Assembly: GCA_907163345.1 (NCBI GenBank)
Contig: CAJQUN010000153.1
Span: 1,054,001 to 1,118,000, forward strand
Direction: 5' to 3'
Origin: Haberlea rhodopensis
Lineage: Eukaryota; Streptophyta; Magnoliopsida; Lamiales; Gesneriaceae
DNA: 64,000 nucleotides
Shown here: positions 11,360-23,474 of the stretch, piece by piece
Position numbering within the stretch: the stretch's first letter is position 1
Layout of the letters: every line of letters begins with the position of its first letter
Translations under genes and position numbers: made by a program
The notes under the pieces: generated by a model
What the model was told of the DNA's origin: nothing
What the model saw: only the letters and a program-made list of their open reading frames with translations
The model's database searches: none

Positions 11360-13403
11360 TGTGATATCCCCGAAATAATTGATTGTGATTTGGGCATTAA
11401 TTGTGTTTATATGATTAATTATGGTGGTAATTAATTATGTGCTGGATTTATTTATCATGTTGAAATGCTTAGTCACATGGTAGGCGTGACCGGGAAAGCA
11501 TTTCGGGGTGCATGTGATGCATGTTGGATAATTGGGTGTTTTAATGACTTACATGTATTGGTGAAACATGCATTTATTTGAGATTGTGGAGCATTGTGAT
11601 GTAATGCTTTTAAAATATCATGTTGGGGTGTTTTATACACCGTAGTATTGTGGAATGCATTTTAATTTTTAAACAACCCCTTTATACCCCAACCCCTCAC
11701 CACCCATCACTTTACTTTCCCAAATTCTCCTCCAAACCCTTTTCCCTTTTCCATTTTCGTTTTTGTGCATAAGGGTGGAGAGGAATCCTTCCAAAAAGTT
11801 GATTTGTGAAGTTTATTGGGAGAGGTCCCCAAGAGGTATGGATGCCTCCATGTCATTTTTATAGTGTTTGGTTTAGTTTTGAAATGGTTTTGAAATGATT
11901 TTGAAATGGGTTTGTTGTGGGTTGGTGTTGTTTGGTTGAGGGTTGGATTTATGTTTGTTTTGAGGTGTATTTTGGAGGTTTATGATGTTATTTTTGTTGT
12001 GGGTTTGTTGGTTAAGTTTTGGTATGGTTTGGAATGGTTTTGGGTGCATTAATGGTGGAAAATCGTGAGTCTGTGCGAGGCGATCGACCGCCTGAAATGA
12101 GGCGACCGATCGCCGATGGGCAGTACCAAAATCACAGAGTAGGCGATCGATCGCCTGAAATGAGGCGACCGATCGCCGAGAGGCAGTGTCCAATTCATGG
12201 GGTAGGCGATCGATCGCCATGTTTGGCGCGATCGATCGCCGCGAAGCAAAAATTGAGGCGATCGATCGCCTCAGCGAAGCGATCGATCGCCAGCAGTGAA
12301 ATTTTGGCAAATGATTTCTTTTGACGAATTTTTGGTATTTGACTATTATTTGGCTTCTAATATGGGGTTGTGTGATTGTGTAGAACCATCCCAGGTAGCA
12401 ACGCAACCAAGGAAGTGAAGCCATATCAATTCCACTTTTGGAAAGGTACGTAGAGGACGTACGGGCACCCAACAGTACGTGTATCTAATATACTCATTGT
12501 TTATGCATTGTGGATGCGAGTATATATGGAATTGTGCATTGTGGATGCAAATACATGTTGAATTATGCATGATGATTGTATATGCATATGATGGTTATTG
12601 GTGCACATCCCATGAGTCGTGGTCATCCCTTGATGATTTTAATGCTTGCCGCTATTTGATTTGTTGCCGCTAAATGTGAAGCGAGGGGTGGGAGCGCCGC
12701 ATGTCACATTTGAGCGTGGTTATCATATAGGGCGAGGAAAGAATATTTGCCGCTCAATGTGAAGCGAGGGGTGGGAGCACCGCATGTCCATTGAAGCGAG
12801 GTTATTCTATGCCGCCTATATGTAAATAAGCGAGGGGCATTAAAATACATTGTGATGGACAGACTAGGGATTGGTGATTGGTATTTGGTTTTGACGAGAT
12901 GGTATTATGTTATGACATGTCTAGACCATTAAATAATCTATTGATTATACTCATGAGTTATGGTACAGGGACAACCAAACTGGAAGCGTTTAAAATGCAT
13001 GGGAAAAACAGAAAGTGTTTTATTGTGATTTATGCATTTACGCCTTATATTCATATTGTGTTGAATATGAATGATATTATTGCTCATGTTTGAGGTTTGT
13101 CCTTGTTGGTACACTTTTGGCATGATAAGAAGGGCTAAGCGGGTTGAGGCGGTGAGCTTGAGAAGAACACTTTTGGAAAAAGAAGGACATAATTACTTTT
13201 CTATAGTGTCTACTCTAGGAGTAGTGTGAAACTATAGTTGAAAACATTCATTTTGATTTGAAAATGTAATAATCCATTGATGGTCCTTGATTTGGCATGT
13301 AACTCTTAAGGCTCATAGTCTCAACACGATTATTTTACTCTGATAATTTATATTAGCTCTAATTATGCCCTTAATCCGCACTTAAGGAACTAGGGTCCTT
13401 ACA
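11360..13403 (+). repeat. Gypsy E 3' LTR
   Basis: A 2044-bp LTR about 99% like the 5' LTR by eye. Its eight-site palindrome array is at 12081-12289 (sites 12081, 12103, 12144, 12166, 12207, 12229, 12259 and 12280), same steps as in the 5' copy. No PPT precedes it, because Copia A sequence sits there instead. TSD ACATG follows at 13404-13408. Confidence 0.94.
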
Positions 13404-13408
13404 ACATG

Positions 13409-14658
13409 TCCCTTGAAAGGGGCTTTAGTCATCTTGCCCATTAAACAAGATTCACATGTTTCATATGATTCAAAATCAAATGAATCTAATACTCCATCCT
13501 TATGAAGTTTTGATATGCGATTCTCGTTTATATGGCCCAAGCGACAATGCCAGAGATAAGTTGGATTAGAATCATTATTCTTAATCCATTTAGTATTTAT
13601 GTTATAGACAGGCATATCAAGATTTAATACATAAAAACCATTAATCAATTGTGCACTAGCATAAAACATATCATTCCAATAAATGGAGCAACACTTGTCA
13701 TTTATAATAAATGAAAACCCAACCTTGTCCAAACAAGAAATTGAAATAATGTTTCTCTTGATAGAAGGCACAAAATAACAGTCTTTTAAATCCAATAATA
13801 AACCAGAAGGCGAAGTTAAAGAGTAATCTCCTATAGCTAATGCAGCAACTCTTGCTCCATTTCCCACTCGGAGATCAACCTCGCCTTTCGCCAACATCCT
13901 ACTCCTTTTGAGATCCTGCACATTAACACAAATGTGAGAACCACATCCAGTATCTAATACCCATGATGAAGAAGTAGATAAATTGACTTCTATAACAAAA
14001 ATCCCTGAAGTGGAAGTCACACTTCCCTTCGTCTTCTTAAGATCTTCCAGATATAATTTGCAGTTCCTCTTCCAATGTCCGGTCTCACCGCAATGGAAGC
14101 AGTTCCCTTCCTTAGCCACTCCTCCCTTTGGCTTGAGTGCAGAAGCATGATGCTTAGATTTAAAAAGACTTTCTTGTTCTTCTTAAATCCTTTTGCTTTA
14201 GTCTTTCCCTTACTCTTATTCACAATAAGAACATTAGTGGGCTTAGACTTCTTTGTGTTCGCTTCATATGTTCTCAACATACCAAGCAACTGCGGTAGAG
14301 TCTTTTCGATTTCAATCATATTGTAATTCAAGACAAATTGATTGTAGCTATCAGGCAACGATTGCAAGATTACGTCAGTGGCCAACTCTTGGTCCAATGG
14401 AAAACCCAGCTTCTCAAGATTCTCAATGTACCCAATCATCTTCAGTACATGAGTTCCAACAAGGCTTCCTTCTACCATTCTGCACTGGAATAACGCTTTA
14501 GAGACGTCATACCTCTCTTGTCTTGCTTGTTATTGGTAGAGTTGCTTTAAGTGCTCGATCATATCGAACGCCTCCATTTCCTCATGTTGCTTCTGAAGCT
14601 CAGAGTTCATGGTGGCAAGCATAAGGCAACCAACATCAAGTGCGTCATTTTGATGCTT
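13409..14658 (-). pseudogene. Copia A integrase N-terminus, protease, zinc knuckle and gag C-terminus
   Basis: The minus-strand Copia A polyprotein resumes after Gypsy E. From its 5' (right) side: gag C-terminal half (VEGSLVGTHVL, ILQSLPDSYNQF), a frameshift near 14155-14165, then a CCHC knuckle (CFHCGETGHWKRNC), protease with active-site LDTGCGSH, and the integrase HHCC zinc-binding region (LWHCRLGHIN, CESCLMGK). The order gag-PR-IN-RT-RH identifies Ty1/copia. Copia B cuts the gag region at 14663. Compared with Copia B this copy keeps the glutamine and the cysteine-glycine-serine blocks where B has stop codons. Confidence 0.9.
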
Positions 14659-14663
14659 CTTGT

Positions 14664-16166
14664 TGTTAGTAATCCTATTGAGCATACAACGCAGCGGAAT
14701 AAAATATTTTGGATTACTAGAACAATGGATCTATACATAGGGATTCATATCGGATAAAGGTTTACAAAATTCTCACCATTGTAGCGTGTTTGAGCAGATT
14801 CCACGGAGCTGCACCACGTCCAACGCCTCCTCCGAGTCACTAGCAAAACTTGTCTAGTTTTGCCTCAACGGTATCCACACGATCAAATCGGGTGAAGGGA
14901 TAGTTTAATAACAAGTTGCTAGACAAGTTATTAAACCAGAACAAGAAATACACTCGATTCTAAATCGAATAACTCGCCAGAAATCACACAAGTCCACTTC
15001 GGCTATGAAGAAGAAGCCGAGAGCCTTTTGTGATTGTAGGAGGCGGCCGTGTGCTTCTTAGAGTTTAGGTTGATTGATATGAATTGTGTTAATCACAATT
15101 AAACACCTTGCAATCATATTATATATGATTAATTAAAGGCTTTCATAAAGCCTCATGGGCTTAAGCCCATGATTTAATTTAATCATTATGATTATTAATT
15201 AAGACTCCTCTTAATTATATAATTCATCCCATGAATTTATTTCCCTTCTCGATTTAATCTTTTGTGCGACCCGATAGGATCTTGTAATGTTGGCAGTGAC
15301 ATAAAATCTCATTTTATGTCGCAAGCAAGGAGCGGTGTCTAGCAACACATCGAGGCTACCCAAATTACAAGAATGTCAATGACTCGACATAACCTTTAGA
15401 ACTTGTGATAATATTAACCATGTAACTTAATCCCTTTGTCCTTTGTGTTTAGATTGAACACGAGTCATGGAATAGTCATACTCGTATATTCAATCTCTAT
15501 TTCTTGATCCCCAAGTAGAACTAGAATAAACGAATAAGCTCGATATCTCATATCGACTCATTCGAGCATGGCCATGCATTTTAGTTCTCACTTGATCAAG
15601 GGCCAAACACATCTCCTGTTATATAGGAGGGACAAATCCTATCTCGATCAGTCAACATCCCTCTACATAATTCGTAGTGTATCCAATAGTCGCCTTTATA
15701 GATTACCCTGTTACGGGTAACGTTTGACGATATCAAGATACATAACTCCTTATGTTGGGATCTCTGATGATCACAAGTCGTAAGGATTACATACATTATT
15801 ATCACTATGAGAATTGCATATGACGATCATATAACTATCCATGTTGCATTCTCATGGTGGGTCTGTCCAGTACATCGTTCTCTAACATGTACCCATATGT
15901 TGATTTGATATCTCATATCAATGAACAATTCATCGATCAACACATACTAGTCTCTACGTATTATCATTATCCATATTCATGATAATACTTGACTAGGGAC
16001 ATCTTTAAGAATAATACAATATTATTCTACGGACATTAACATATATATTAATTCACATTGCACAGTTAAAAGAATAATATATAATAATGAATTGCCATTC
16101 ATAAAATCATAAACATTGTATGTCAAAACAATCATCTAATGATTTGTCTTAGGGCATATCCCAACA
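14664..16166 (-). repeat. Copia B 3' LTR
   Basis: A 1503-bp LTR; on the minus strand it begins TGTTGGGATATGCCCTAAG and ends GGATTACTAACA. The terminal words TGTTGG/CTAACA are typical of this Copia group. It is bounded by TSD CTTGT on the left and the PPT (minus-strand AAATGGGAGATT, 16167-16178) on the right. Confidence 0.95.
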
Positions 16167-16180
16167 AATCTCCCATTTGC
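16167..16180 (-). other. Copia B polypurine tract
   Basis: Minus-strand purine-rich GCAAATGGGAGATT directly abuts the 3' LTR start; this is the expected primer for plus-strand DNA synthesis. Confidence 0.85.
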
Positions 16181-16181
16181 A

Positions 16182-17526
16182 CTAAGACCACTCAGACATA
16201 TACCTAATGCCTAGAGATCTAGTATGACGATCATGCTTCTGCTGTGACAGTGGCTTCGTCAATGGGTCAGATACATTATCATCTGTTGGTACTTTGCATA
16301 TTTTAACATCTCCCCTTTCAACGATTTCTCGAATGAAATGGAAACGCCTAAGTATGTGCTTGGATCTTTGGTGAGATCTTGGTTCCTTAGCCAATGCGAT
16401 CGCTCCATTGTTGTCACAATAGAGTTCTATCGGATCTTTAATGCTAGGCACCACTCCAAGTTCAGAAATGAACTTCCTCATCCAAACAGCTTCCTTTGCT
16501 GCATCCGAGGCAGCAATATACTCAGCTTCCGTTGTAGAATCGGCTACTGTTTCTCTTTGAACTCTTCCAGCTCACAGCACCTCCATTTAGGCAATACACA
16601 TATTCAGATTGCGATCGAAAATCATCTTTGTCGGTTTGGAAGCTTGCATCAGTGTAACCCATTACATTGAGCTCTTCCTCACCTCCATAAATCAAGAATG
16701 TATCCTTAGTCCTTCTCAAGTACTTCAGGATGTTCTTGACAGCAATCCAGTGACCTTCACCTGGACCAACTTGATATCTGCTCGTCATGCTCAAAGCATA
16801 CGATACATCGGGACGAGTACATATCATGGCATACATGATAGATCCAATAGCTGACGCATATGGAATCTTACTCATGCGTTGTCTCTCATCTGGTGTTGAA
16901 GGACACTGTTCCTTCGAGAGATAAATACCATGTGTCAAAGGCACGAATCCTTTATTTGATTCTTGCATGCTAAACCTTTTAAGCACTTTGTCTATGTATG
17001 TACTTTGACTCAGACCAAGAAGCCTTCTTGATCTATCTCTACAGATCTTGATTCCTAATACATAGGTGGCTTCTCCCAAGTCTTTCATCGAAAAGCAATT
17101 CCCTAGCCAAATCTCAGGGATATCATTTCCAATGAGAAGTATGTCATCTACATACAACACTAGGAAAATGATTACGCTCCCACTGACCTTCTTGTAGACA
17201 CAAGGTTCATCTTCGTTTTTGATAAAACCAAACTCTTTGATTGCATCATCAAAACGAAGATTCCAACTCCGAGAAGCTTGCTTCAATCCATAAATGGATC
17301 GTTGTAGCTTGCATATCTTTCCAGCATCCTTTGGATCGACAAAACCTTCGGGCTGTGTCATGTACACATCCTCGAGCAGATTTCCATTAAGGAAAGCTGT
17401 AATGACATCCATCTGCCAGATTTCATAATCATGAAATGCAACTATTGCAAGTAAGATCCTTATGGATTTAACCATGGCCACTGGTGAAAAGGTTTCATCA
17501 TAGTCAATACCATGAATTTGTTTGAA
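16182..17526 (-). pseudogene. Copia B reverse transcriptase core and RNase H
   Basis: Minus-strand RT with QMDVITAF, GLKQASR and YVDD (17481-16522), then RNase H with YCDNNGAIAL and the QRSKHI block (16481-16182). A few bases are lost near 16545-16555 relative to Copia A, shifting the frame before RNase H. A 15-bp in-frame loss just after the YVDD segment (about 17117) removes five residues present in Copia A. A TGA near 17526 separates this part from the upstream RT start. RT copies the RNA and RNase H degrades the template. Confidence 0.9.
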
Positions 17527-18014
17527 TCATTTTGCAACCAGCCGACCTTTATAGGTTTGTACATTACCATCCATATCGGTCTTTTTCTTGAAAATCCATT
17601 TGCACCCTATGGGTCGTACCCCTTCAGGTGGATCAACCGAAGTCCATACTTGGTTTGCATACATGGATTCCATCTCAGATTTCATGGCCTCTTGCCATTT
17701 CTCAGAATCATTGCCCATTATAGCTTGTTGATAAGATGACGGCTCATCCTCATCAATAAGTAGTAAGTCACCTTGTTGAGTCACAAGAAATCCATATCTC
17801 TGTGGCTCCCGGTGTTCTCTTACAGACCTACGCTGGGCTTGTGTCTCTTGAGCAGGTACTTCTTCCACAACAGATTGCGGTGCCTGCTCTGTTTCCATCT
17901 CAATCTCAGGTTCAGTGTTTTCTTGTGGTTGAACTTCACTAAGTTCTATTTTTCTCCCACTGGTTTTTCTAGAAATAAATTCTCTTTCAAGAAATACACC
18001 AGTCCGAGCAACAA
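17527..18014 (-). pseudogene. Copia B integrase-RT linker and RT N-terminus
   Basis: Minus strand. An open stretch 17898-17527 runs from the acidic, glutamine-rich linker (ETEQAPQ, REHREPQRYG) into the RT start (KWIFKKKTDMDG, KGRLVAK). It ends at a TGA where Copia A continues. Upstream, a loss of about 10 bp near 18045 relative to Copia A shifts the frame from the integrase. It is a decayed part of the pol polyprotein. Confidence 0.85.
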
Positions 18015-19199
18015 CTACTTTGTTCTCGTTGGGATAATAGAAATAGTTTCCTTAGGATACCCAACAAATAAACACTTATCAGATTTGGGTCCAAGTTTGT
18101 TAGTGGCGTGACGTCTAACGAAAGCCACACAACCCCAAATCTTCATAAAAGACATACTAGGACGCTTCCCAGTCCATATCTCATATGGTGTCTTTTCCAC
18201 TGATTTAGATGGAACATGGTTCAGTAAGAAAATCGTTGTTTCTAGAGCGTGTCCCCAAAACGATATCGGAAGATCTGCATGACTCATCATTGATCTAACC
18301 ATGTCCAACAAGGTTCGATTTCTCCTCTCGGATACACCATTCCATTGTGGAGTATACGGAGGAGTGAGTTGTGGGACTATCCCACATTCCTTTAGATAGT
18401 CATGAAACTCTTGGCTTAAGTATTCACCTCCTCGATCTGATCGAAGGATTTTGATACTTTTGCCAAGTTGGTTTTGTACTTCATTCTTGAAATCTTTGAA
18501 CTTTTCAAAGGTTTCATGCTTATGCTTCATTAGGTACACATACCCATATCTACTGAGGTCATCAGTAAATGTAACGAAGTATTGAAAACCACCTCTAGCT
18601 TGTGTACTTATTGGTCCACATACATCACTATGTATTAGTCCCAATAAAACAATTACCCTTTCAACATGTCCCTTGAAAGGGGCTTTAGTCATCTTGCCCA
18701 TTAAACAAGATTCGCATGTTTCATATGATTCAAAATCAAATGAATCTAATACTCCATCCTTATGAAGTTTAGATATGCGGTTCTCGTTTATGTGGCCCAA
18801 GCGACAATGCCAGAGATAAGTCGGATTACAATCATTATTTTTAATCCTTTTAGTATTTATGTTATAGATAGGCATATCAAGATTTAATAAATAAAGACCA
18901 TTCACCATTTGTGCACTAGCATAAAACATATCATTTAAATAAATAGAACAACAGTTGTCCTTTATTATAAATGAAAAACCATACTTGTCTAAACATGAAA
19001 TAGAAATTATGTTTTTAGTAATAGATGGCACAAAATAACAGTCTTTTAAAATCAACGATAAACCAGAAGGTAAAGCTAAACAATAATCTCCTATAGCTAA
19101 TGCAGCAACTCTTGCTCCATTTCCAACTCGGAGATCAACTTCACCTTTCGCCAACGTCCTACTCCTTTTTAGATCCTGCACATTTACACAAATGTGAGA
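18015..19199 (-). pseudogene. Copia B protease end and integrase
   Basis: A 388-codon minus-strand stretch (19181-18015). It covers the protease tail (VGNGARVAALAIG), the integrase zinc finger (HCRLGHIN, CESCLMGK), and the catalytic core with Asp in IHSDVCGP, Asp in ILRSDRGGEY and Glu in NGVSERRNRT, plus the copia C-terminal block (KIWGCVAF). All three catalytic acids are kept. A nonsense TGA right after the protease DTGC (about 19198-19200) and a frameshift at the 3' end isolate it. Confidence 0.92.
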
Positions 19200-20117
19200 T
19201 CAACATCCAGTATCTAATACCCATGATGAAGAAGTAGATAAATTGACTTCTATAACAAAAATACCTGAAGTGGAAGTCACACTTCCTTTCTTTAGATCCT
19301 CCAGATATACTTTGCAGTTTCTTTTCCATTGGCCGGTCTCACCGCAATGGAAACAGTTCCCTTCCTTTGCTATCCCTCCTTTTGGTTTCAGTGCATAAGA
19401 CTTTGGCTTAGATTTAACAAAGACCTTCTTTGCTTTCTTATTGCCTTTAGCTTTGGCCTTTCCTTTGCCCTTATTCACAATAAGAACATTTGTGGCCTTA
19501 GTCTTCTTTGTATTTGCTTCATATGTTCTCAACATATCAAGCAATTAAGGTAGAGTCTTTTCCATGTCAGTCATATTGTAATTTACTACGAATTGACTGA
19601 AGCTCTCAGGCAACGATTGCAAGATCACATCGGTGGCCAACTCTTGGTCCAATGGAAAACCCAGCTTGTCCAGATTCTCAATGTACCCAATCATCTTGAG
19701 CACATGAGTTCCAACTAGGCTTCCCTCTACCATCCTGCACTGAAATAACGCCTTAGAGACGTCATACCTCTCTTGTCTTGCTTGCTGTTGGTACAATTGC
19801 TTTAAGTGTTCGATCATATCGAACGCCTCCATTTCCTCATGTTGCTTCTGAAGCTCAGAGTTCATGGTTGCAAGCATAAGGCACCCAACATCAAGTGCGT
19901 CACTTTGATGCTTCTTGTAAGCATCTTTTTCGGCTCTTGTAGCCGTTAGGGGAGGTTCCTCAGCGGATAAGGGTTCCTCTAGGACATATTGTTTCTTTTC
20001 TTGTTTGAGGACTATCCTCAAGTTCCTATGCCAGTCTAGGAAATTTGTCCCATTTAATTTGTCCTTCTCAAGGACCGATCGCAGTGATAATGTGCTAGTA
20101 ACGTTGTTAGTTGCCAT
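19200..20117 (-). pseudogene. Copia B gag, zinc knuckle and protease start
   Basis: Minus-strand gag starts at ATG 20117 (MATNNVTSTLSL) and shows the UBN2/retrotran_gag-type core (NGTNFLDWHRNLRIVL, ALFQCRMVEGS, ILQSLPESFSQF). An in-frame TAA at 19542-19544 interrupts it; the frame then goes on through a lysine-rich segment, a CCHC knuckle (CFHCGETGQWKRNC) and protease active site LDTGC. Copia A gag (23673 leftwards) has the same start. The product would form the particle and bind element RNA. Confidence 0.92.
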
Positions 20118-21941
20118 GGATATCTACAATATAAATATGCAAAATAAGTTTATGATTTAATCATTTAACATGGTCTTATATTAAATGATACTTCCACTAT
20201 TTTGTTTAAAAAATATCAACCCTCATAACCTTTAGTGGGCCAAGATCCATATTTCGCCTAATCTTGAGTTAGCTTTGGCTAATCGCCCAAGACTCGGTTA
20301 TTTAGGTAGACAACACTTTGGATAGTTGGACGAACAACGCTTTGTTCAATTCATCAAATGAATTATTATCCAACCCATGCCTCTAGGTTCCCAATCCTAT
20401 TGAGATAACCTAGTTAAGTCGTACCCAATTTAAAGTATAACGGATATCACTTTTATCCTTTCGCGCCTTACTAAGATTGCCACGGTGCTTTGCTTTGGCA
20501 AACCCACACATGTACAATCGAAGTTATTGACGAGTACTTTTAATTTTGGAAGGCATCTAAAACTTAATATTTTAGAGGGATTTATTGATCTCATGATTAG
20601 TTTGATAATTTAAAATATGTCCACTACATATAGTTGTATACATATCTACATATATGTGTAATACTATTATCAATCTAAAACATAAGATAAATCATGCATC
20701 AACATACATAATTAAACGTGACATGGTTATAGCCCCTACTAATGATTTTCTCAAGCCAATGAGAAAATCCTAAGAGTCAACCTAAGGTAACTTCACAAGC
20801 ACCTTCCTTTGGCTCCAATTTGTGAATGGCCTCCTCATCCCAGCACGATGCTCCATCTTCATTGATCACCATCAATAAAATAAACTACACTATTTACAAG
20901 ATATAGAATTCCTCGATTCACATTCGAGGGGAACATAGGGGAGGGATTACATTTAGAATGAAATAGAGAAGGCACGACACGCAGTTCGTATTATATATTA
21001 CAAACATCCACAAATCCTATCTAATAGGTCAAAGGGCTATAACCACGTACCATGCTCAAACAACACATAAAACATGCATTAACATTTAATTAATTAAATT
21101 CTAAACATTTTAAATGTAATTCTAATTAAAACTGTAAAATAATTTTTGAAAAATTATCGTACGCTCGGGACATCACATGCCACGAACTTAAGCGACTAAG
21201 ACACGAACCACCATGGTTCGAACCACAAAAGCACACGGCTGGACCAATAATGGGCCTAGGGTTCGAAACCCTAGCCCATGGCCGAGCCAAGCTCGAGCGG
21301 CGGCGGCGCTAGGGTTCCAAACCCTAGCCGCCACGCACCACCTTGGGTTTTCATTGAGCCATCTTGTTCGAAATGCCGGAATTTGTTAGCCACGAGTCAC
21401 GGTCAGGCCATGCACGGGGTTGGCTCAACCATCTCGAGCTAAGGGTTCGAAAAACCTTGCTCTCATGTGGTAAAGCTACTAATCCATGCATGCGTGAACC
21501 ATTATCGAGCCAAAGAGTTCAAAACTCATCCACGTCTCAAAACCTTAGCATAAGAGGCGATGATGGCCGAGCCCATGCACGGCTACTAGGGTTCGAAACC
21601 CTAGCCGTCATGAGCTAGCCGTCACGAGCCAATGGGTTCTAAACCCTAATCAATTTTCGACACTTCAATGCACAATTATTAGCCACAACGACTAAGCCAT
21701 CTCGAGCCAAGGGTTCGAAAACCCTAGCCCTCATGTGGCTAGCCGTGGTGTCATTTGTGATGGTGATGGCCGAAATATTGCCTAATAAATTTGATTATTC
21801 GCCAATTATATCAAATACAATTTTACGATGATTTTCACAAACTAAATATTAACATATCATATATGTTCATACAGTTTTAAACAGCATGCAATATTAATTC
21901 TAATATGATTAAACTATTTAACCACATAAATCCGATATGAG
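20118..21941 (-). other. Copia B 5' leader, non-coding
   Basis: About 1.8 kb between the PBS and the gag ATG with no credible ORF on either strand. The part next to gag matches the leader of Copia A (23674-24760). The part near the PBS (21240-21730) holds repeated near-palindromes of the type GGGTTCGAAACCCTAG with a GGTTCGAA core. Confidence 0.85.
21255..21722 (-). repeat. Dispersed GGGTTCGAAACCC palindromes in the Copia B leader
   Basis: At least seven copies of a 13-20 bp near-palindrome occur around 21260, 21310, 21443, 21507, 21590, 21634 and 21703, in varied spacing. The GGTTCGAA core resembles the RNA polymerase III B box consensus, but no A box or tRNA fold accompanies it. Copia A has five such units at about 24855-25080. 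Confidence 0.6.
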
Positions 21942-21964
21942 CCTTGTACACGGCTCTGATACCA
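21942..21964 (-). other. Copia B primer-binding site (tRNA-iMet)
   Basis: On the minus strand TGGTATCAGAGCCGTGTACA begins one base after the 5' LTR, complementary to initiator methionine tRNA over its first 12 bases. It sets the minus orientation of the element. Confidence 0.9.
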
Positions 21965-21965
21965 C

Positions 21966-23469
21966 TGTTAGTAATCCTATTGAGCATACAACGCAGCGGA
22001 ATAAAATATTTTGGATTACTAGAACAATGGATCTATACATAGGGATTCATATCGGATAAAGGTTTACAAAATTCTCACCCTTGTAGCGTGTTTGAGCAGA
22101 TTCCACGGAGCTGCACCACGTCCAACGCCTCCTCCGAGTCACTAGCAAAACTTGTCTAGTTTTGCCTCAACGGTATCCACACGATCAAATCGGGTGAAGG
22201 GATAGTTTAATAACAAGTTGCTAGACAAGTTATTAAACCGGAACAAGAAATACACTCGATTCTAAATCGAATAACTCGCCGGAAATCACACAAGTCCACT
22301 TCGGCTATGAAGAAGAAGCCGAGAGCCTTTTGTGATTGTAGGAGGCGGCCGTGTGCTTCTTAGAGTTTAGGTTGATTGATATGAATTGTGTTAATCACAA
22401 TTAAACACCTTGCAACCATATTATATATGATTAATTAAAGGCTTTCATAAAGCCTCATGGGCTTAAGCCCATGATTTAATTTAATCATTATGATTATTAA
22501 TTAAGACTCCTCTTAATTATATAATTCATCCCATGAATTTAATTTCCCTTCTCGATTTAATATTTTGTGCGACCCGATAGGATCTTGTAATGTTGGCATT
22601 GACATAAAATCTCATTTTATGTCGCAAGCAAGGAGCGGTGTCTAGCAACACATCGAGGCTACCCAAATTACAAGAATGTCAATGACTCGACATAACCTTT
22701 AGAACTTGTGATAATATTAACCATGTAACTTAATCCCTTTGTCCTTTGTGTTTAGATTGAACACGAGTCATGGAATAGTCATACTCGTATATTCAATCTC
22801 TATTTCTTGATCCCCAAGTAGAACTAGAATAAACGAATAAGCTCGATATCTCATATCGACTCATTCGAGCATGGCCATGCATTTTAGTTCTCACTTGATC
22901 AAGGGCCAAACACATCTCCTGTTATATAGGAGGGACAAATCCTATCTCGATCAGTCAACATCCCTCTACATAATTCGTAGTGTATCCAATAGTCGCCTTT
23001 ATAGATTACCCTGTTACGGGTAACGTTTGACGATATCAAGATACATAACTCCTTATGTTGGGATCTCTGATGATCACAAGTCGTAAGGATTACATACATT
23101 ATTATCGCTATGAGAATTGCAAATGACGATCATATAACTATCCATGTTGCATTCTCATGGTGGGTCTGTCCAGTACATCGTTCTCTAACATGTACCCATA
23201 TGTTGATTTGATATCTCATATCAATGAACAATTCATCGATCAACACATACTAGTCTCTACGTATTATCATTATCCCTATTCATGATAATACTTGACTAGG
23301 GACATCTTTAAGAATAATACAATATTATTCTAAGGACATTAACATATATATTAATTCACATTGCACAGTTAAAAGAATAATATATAATAATGAATTGCCA
23401 TTCATAAAATCATTAACATTGTATGTCAAAACAATCATCTAATGATTTGTCTTAGGGCATATCCCAACA
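21966..23469 (-). repeat. Copia B 5' LTR
   Basis: A 1504-bp LTR nearly identical to 14664-16166 (about a dozen differences by eye). It ends at 23469 with CCCAACA, followed by TSD CTTGT and the resumption of the Copia A gag. Confidence 0.95.
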
Positions 23470-23474
23470 CTTGT

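Larger units (their letters stand above)
4429..13403 (+). mobile_element. Gypsy E: Tekay/Del-like chromovirus, rearranged at its 3' end
   Basis: A plus-strand Ty3/gypsy element inserted in the Copia A integrase. TSD ACATG lies at 4424-4428 and 13404-13408, and a third copy at 11355-11359 sits just before the 3' LTR. Order: 5' LTR 4429-6473, tRNA-iMet PBS from 6478, gag-protease-RT-RNase H-integrase 6688-11103, then 256 bp of Copia A sequence (11104-11359) where the chromodomain and PPT should be, then 3' LTR 11360-13403. Two LTRs differ at roughly 20 sites in 2045 bp by eye. The ORF has at least two nonsense codons and three frameshifts, so it cannot move on its own. Confidence 0.93.
14664..23469 (-). 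mobile_element. Copia B: complete-structure Tork/Angela-like Copia element
   Basis: An 8806-bp minus-strand element inserted in the gag gene of its relative Copia A, with TSD CTTGT at 14659-14663 and 23470-23474. 3' LTR 14664-16166, PPT 16167-16180, RNase H to gag 16182-20117, long leader 20118-21941, PBS 21942-21964, 5' LTR 21966-23469. The two LTRs differ at about a dozen sites in 1.5 kb by eye, so the insertion is fairly young, yet the coding region has three nonsense codons and two frameshifts. It was therefore probably already defective and copied by another element's proteins, or it decayed fast. Confidence 0.94.

Noticed and set aside
21255..21722. Possible tRNA genes from GGTTCGAA B-box-like words
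   Set aside because: No acceptor stem, A box or cloverleaf could be formed around any of them.
21240..21730. Interstitial telomere repeat, because of many CCCTA words
   Set aside because: CCCTAG is followed by CC rather than AA, and units are not in tandem at 7 bp; they belong to the GGGTTCGAAACCCTAG dyads.
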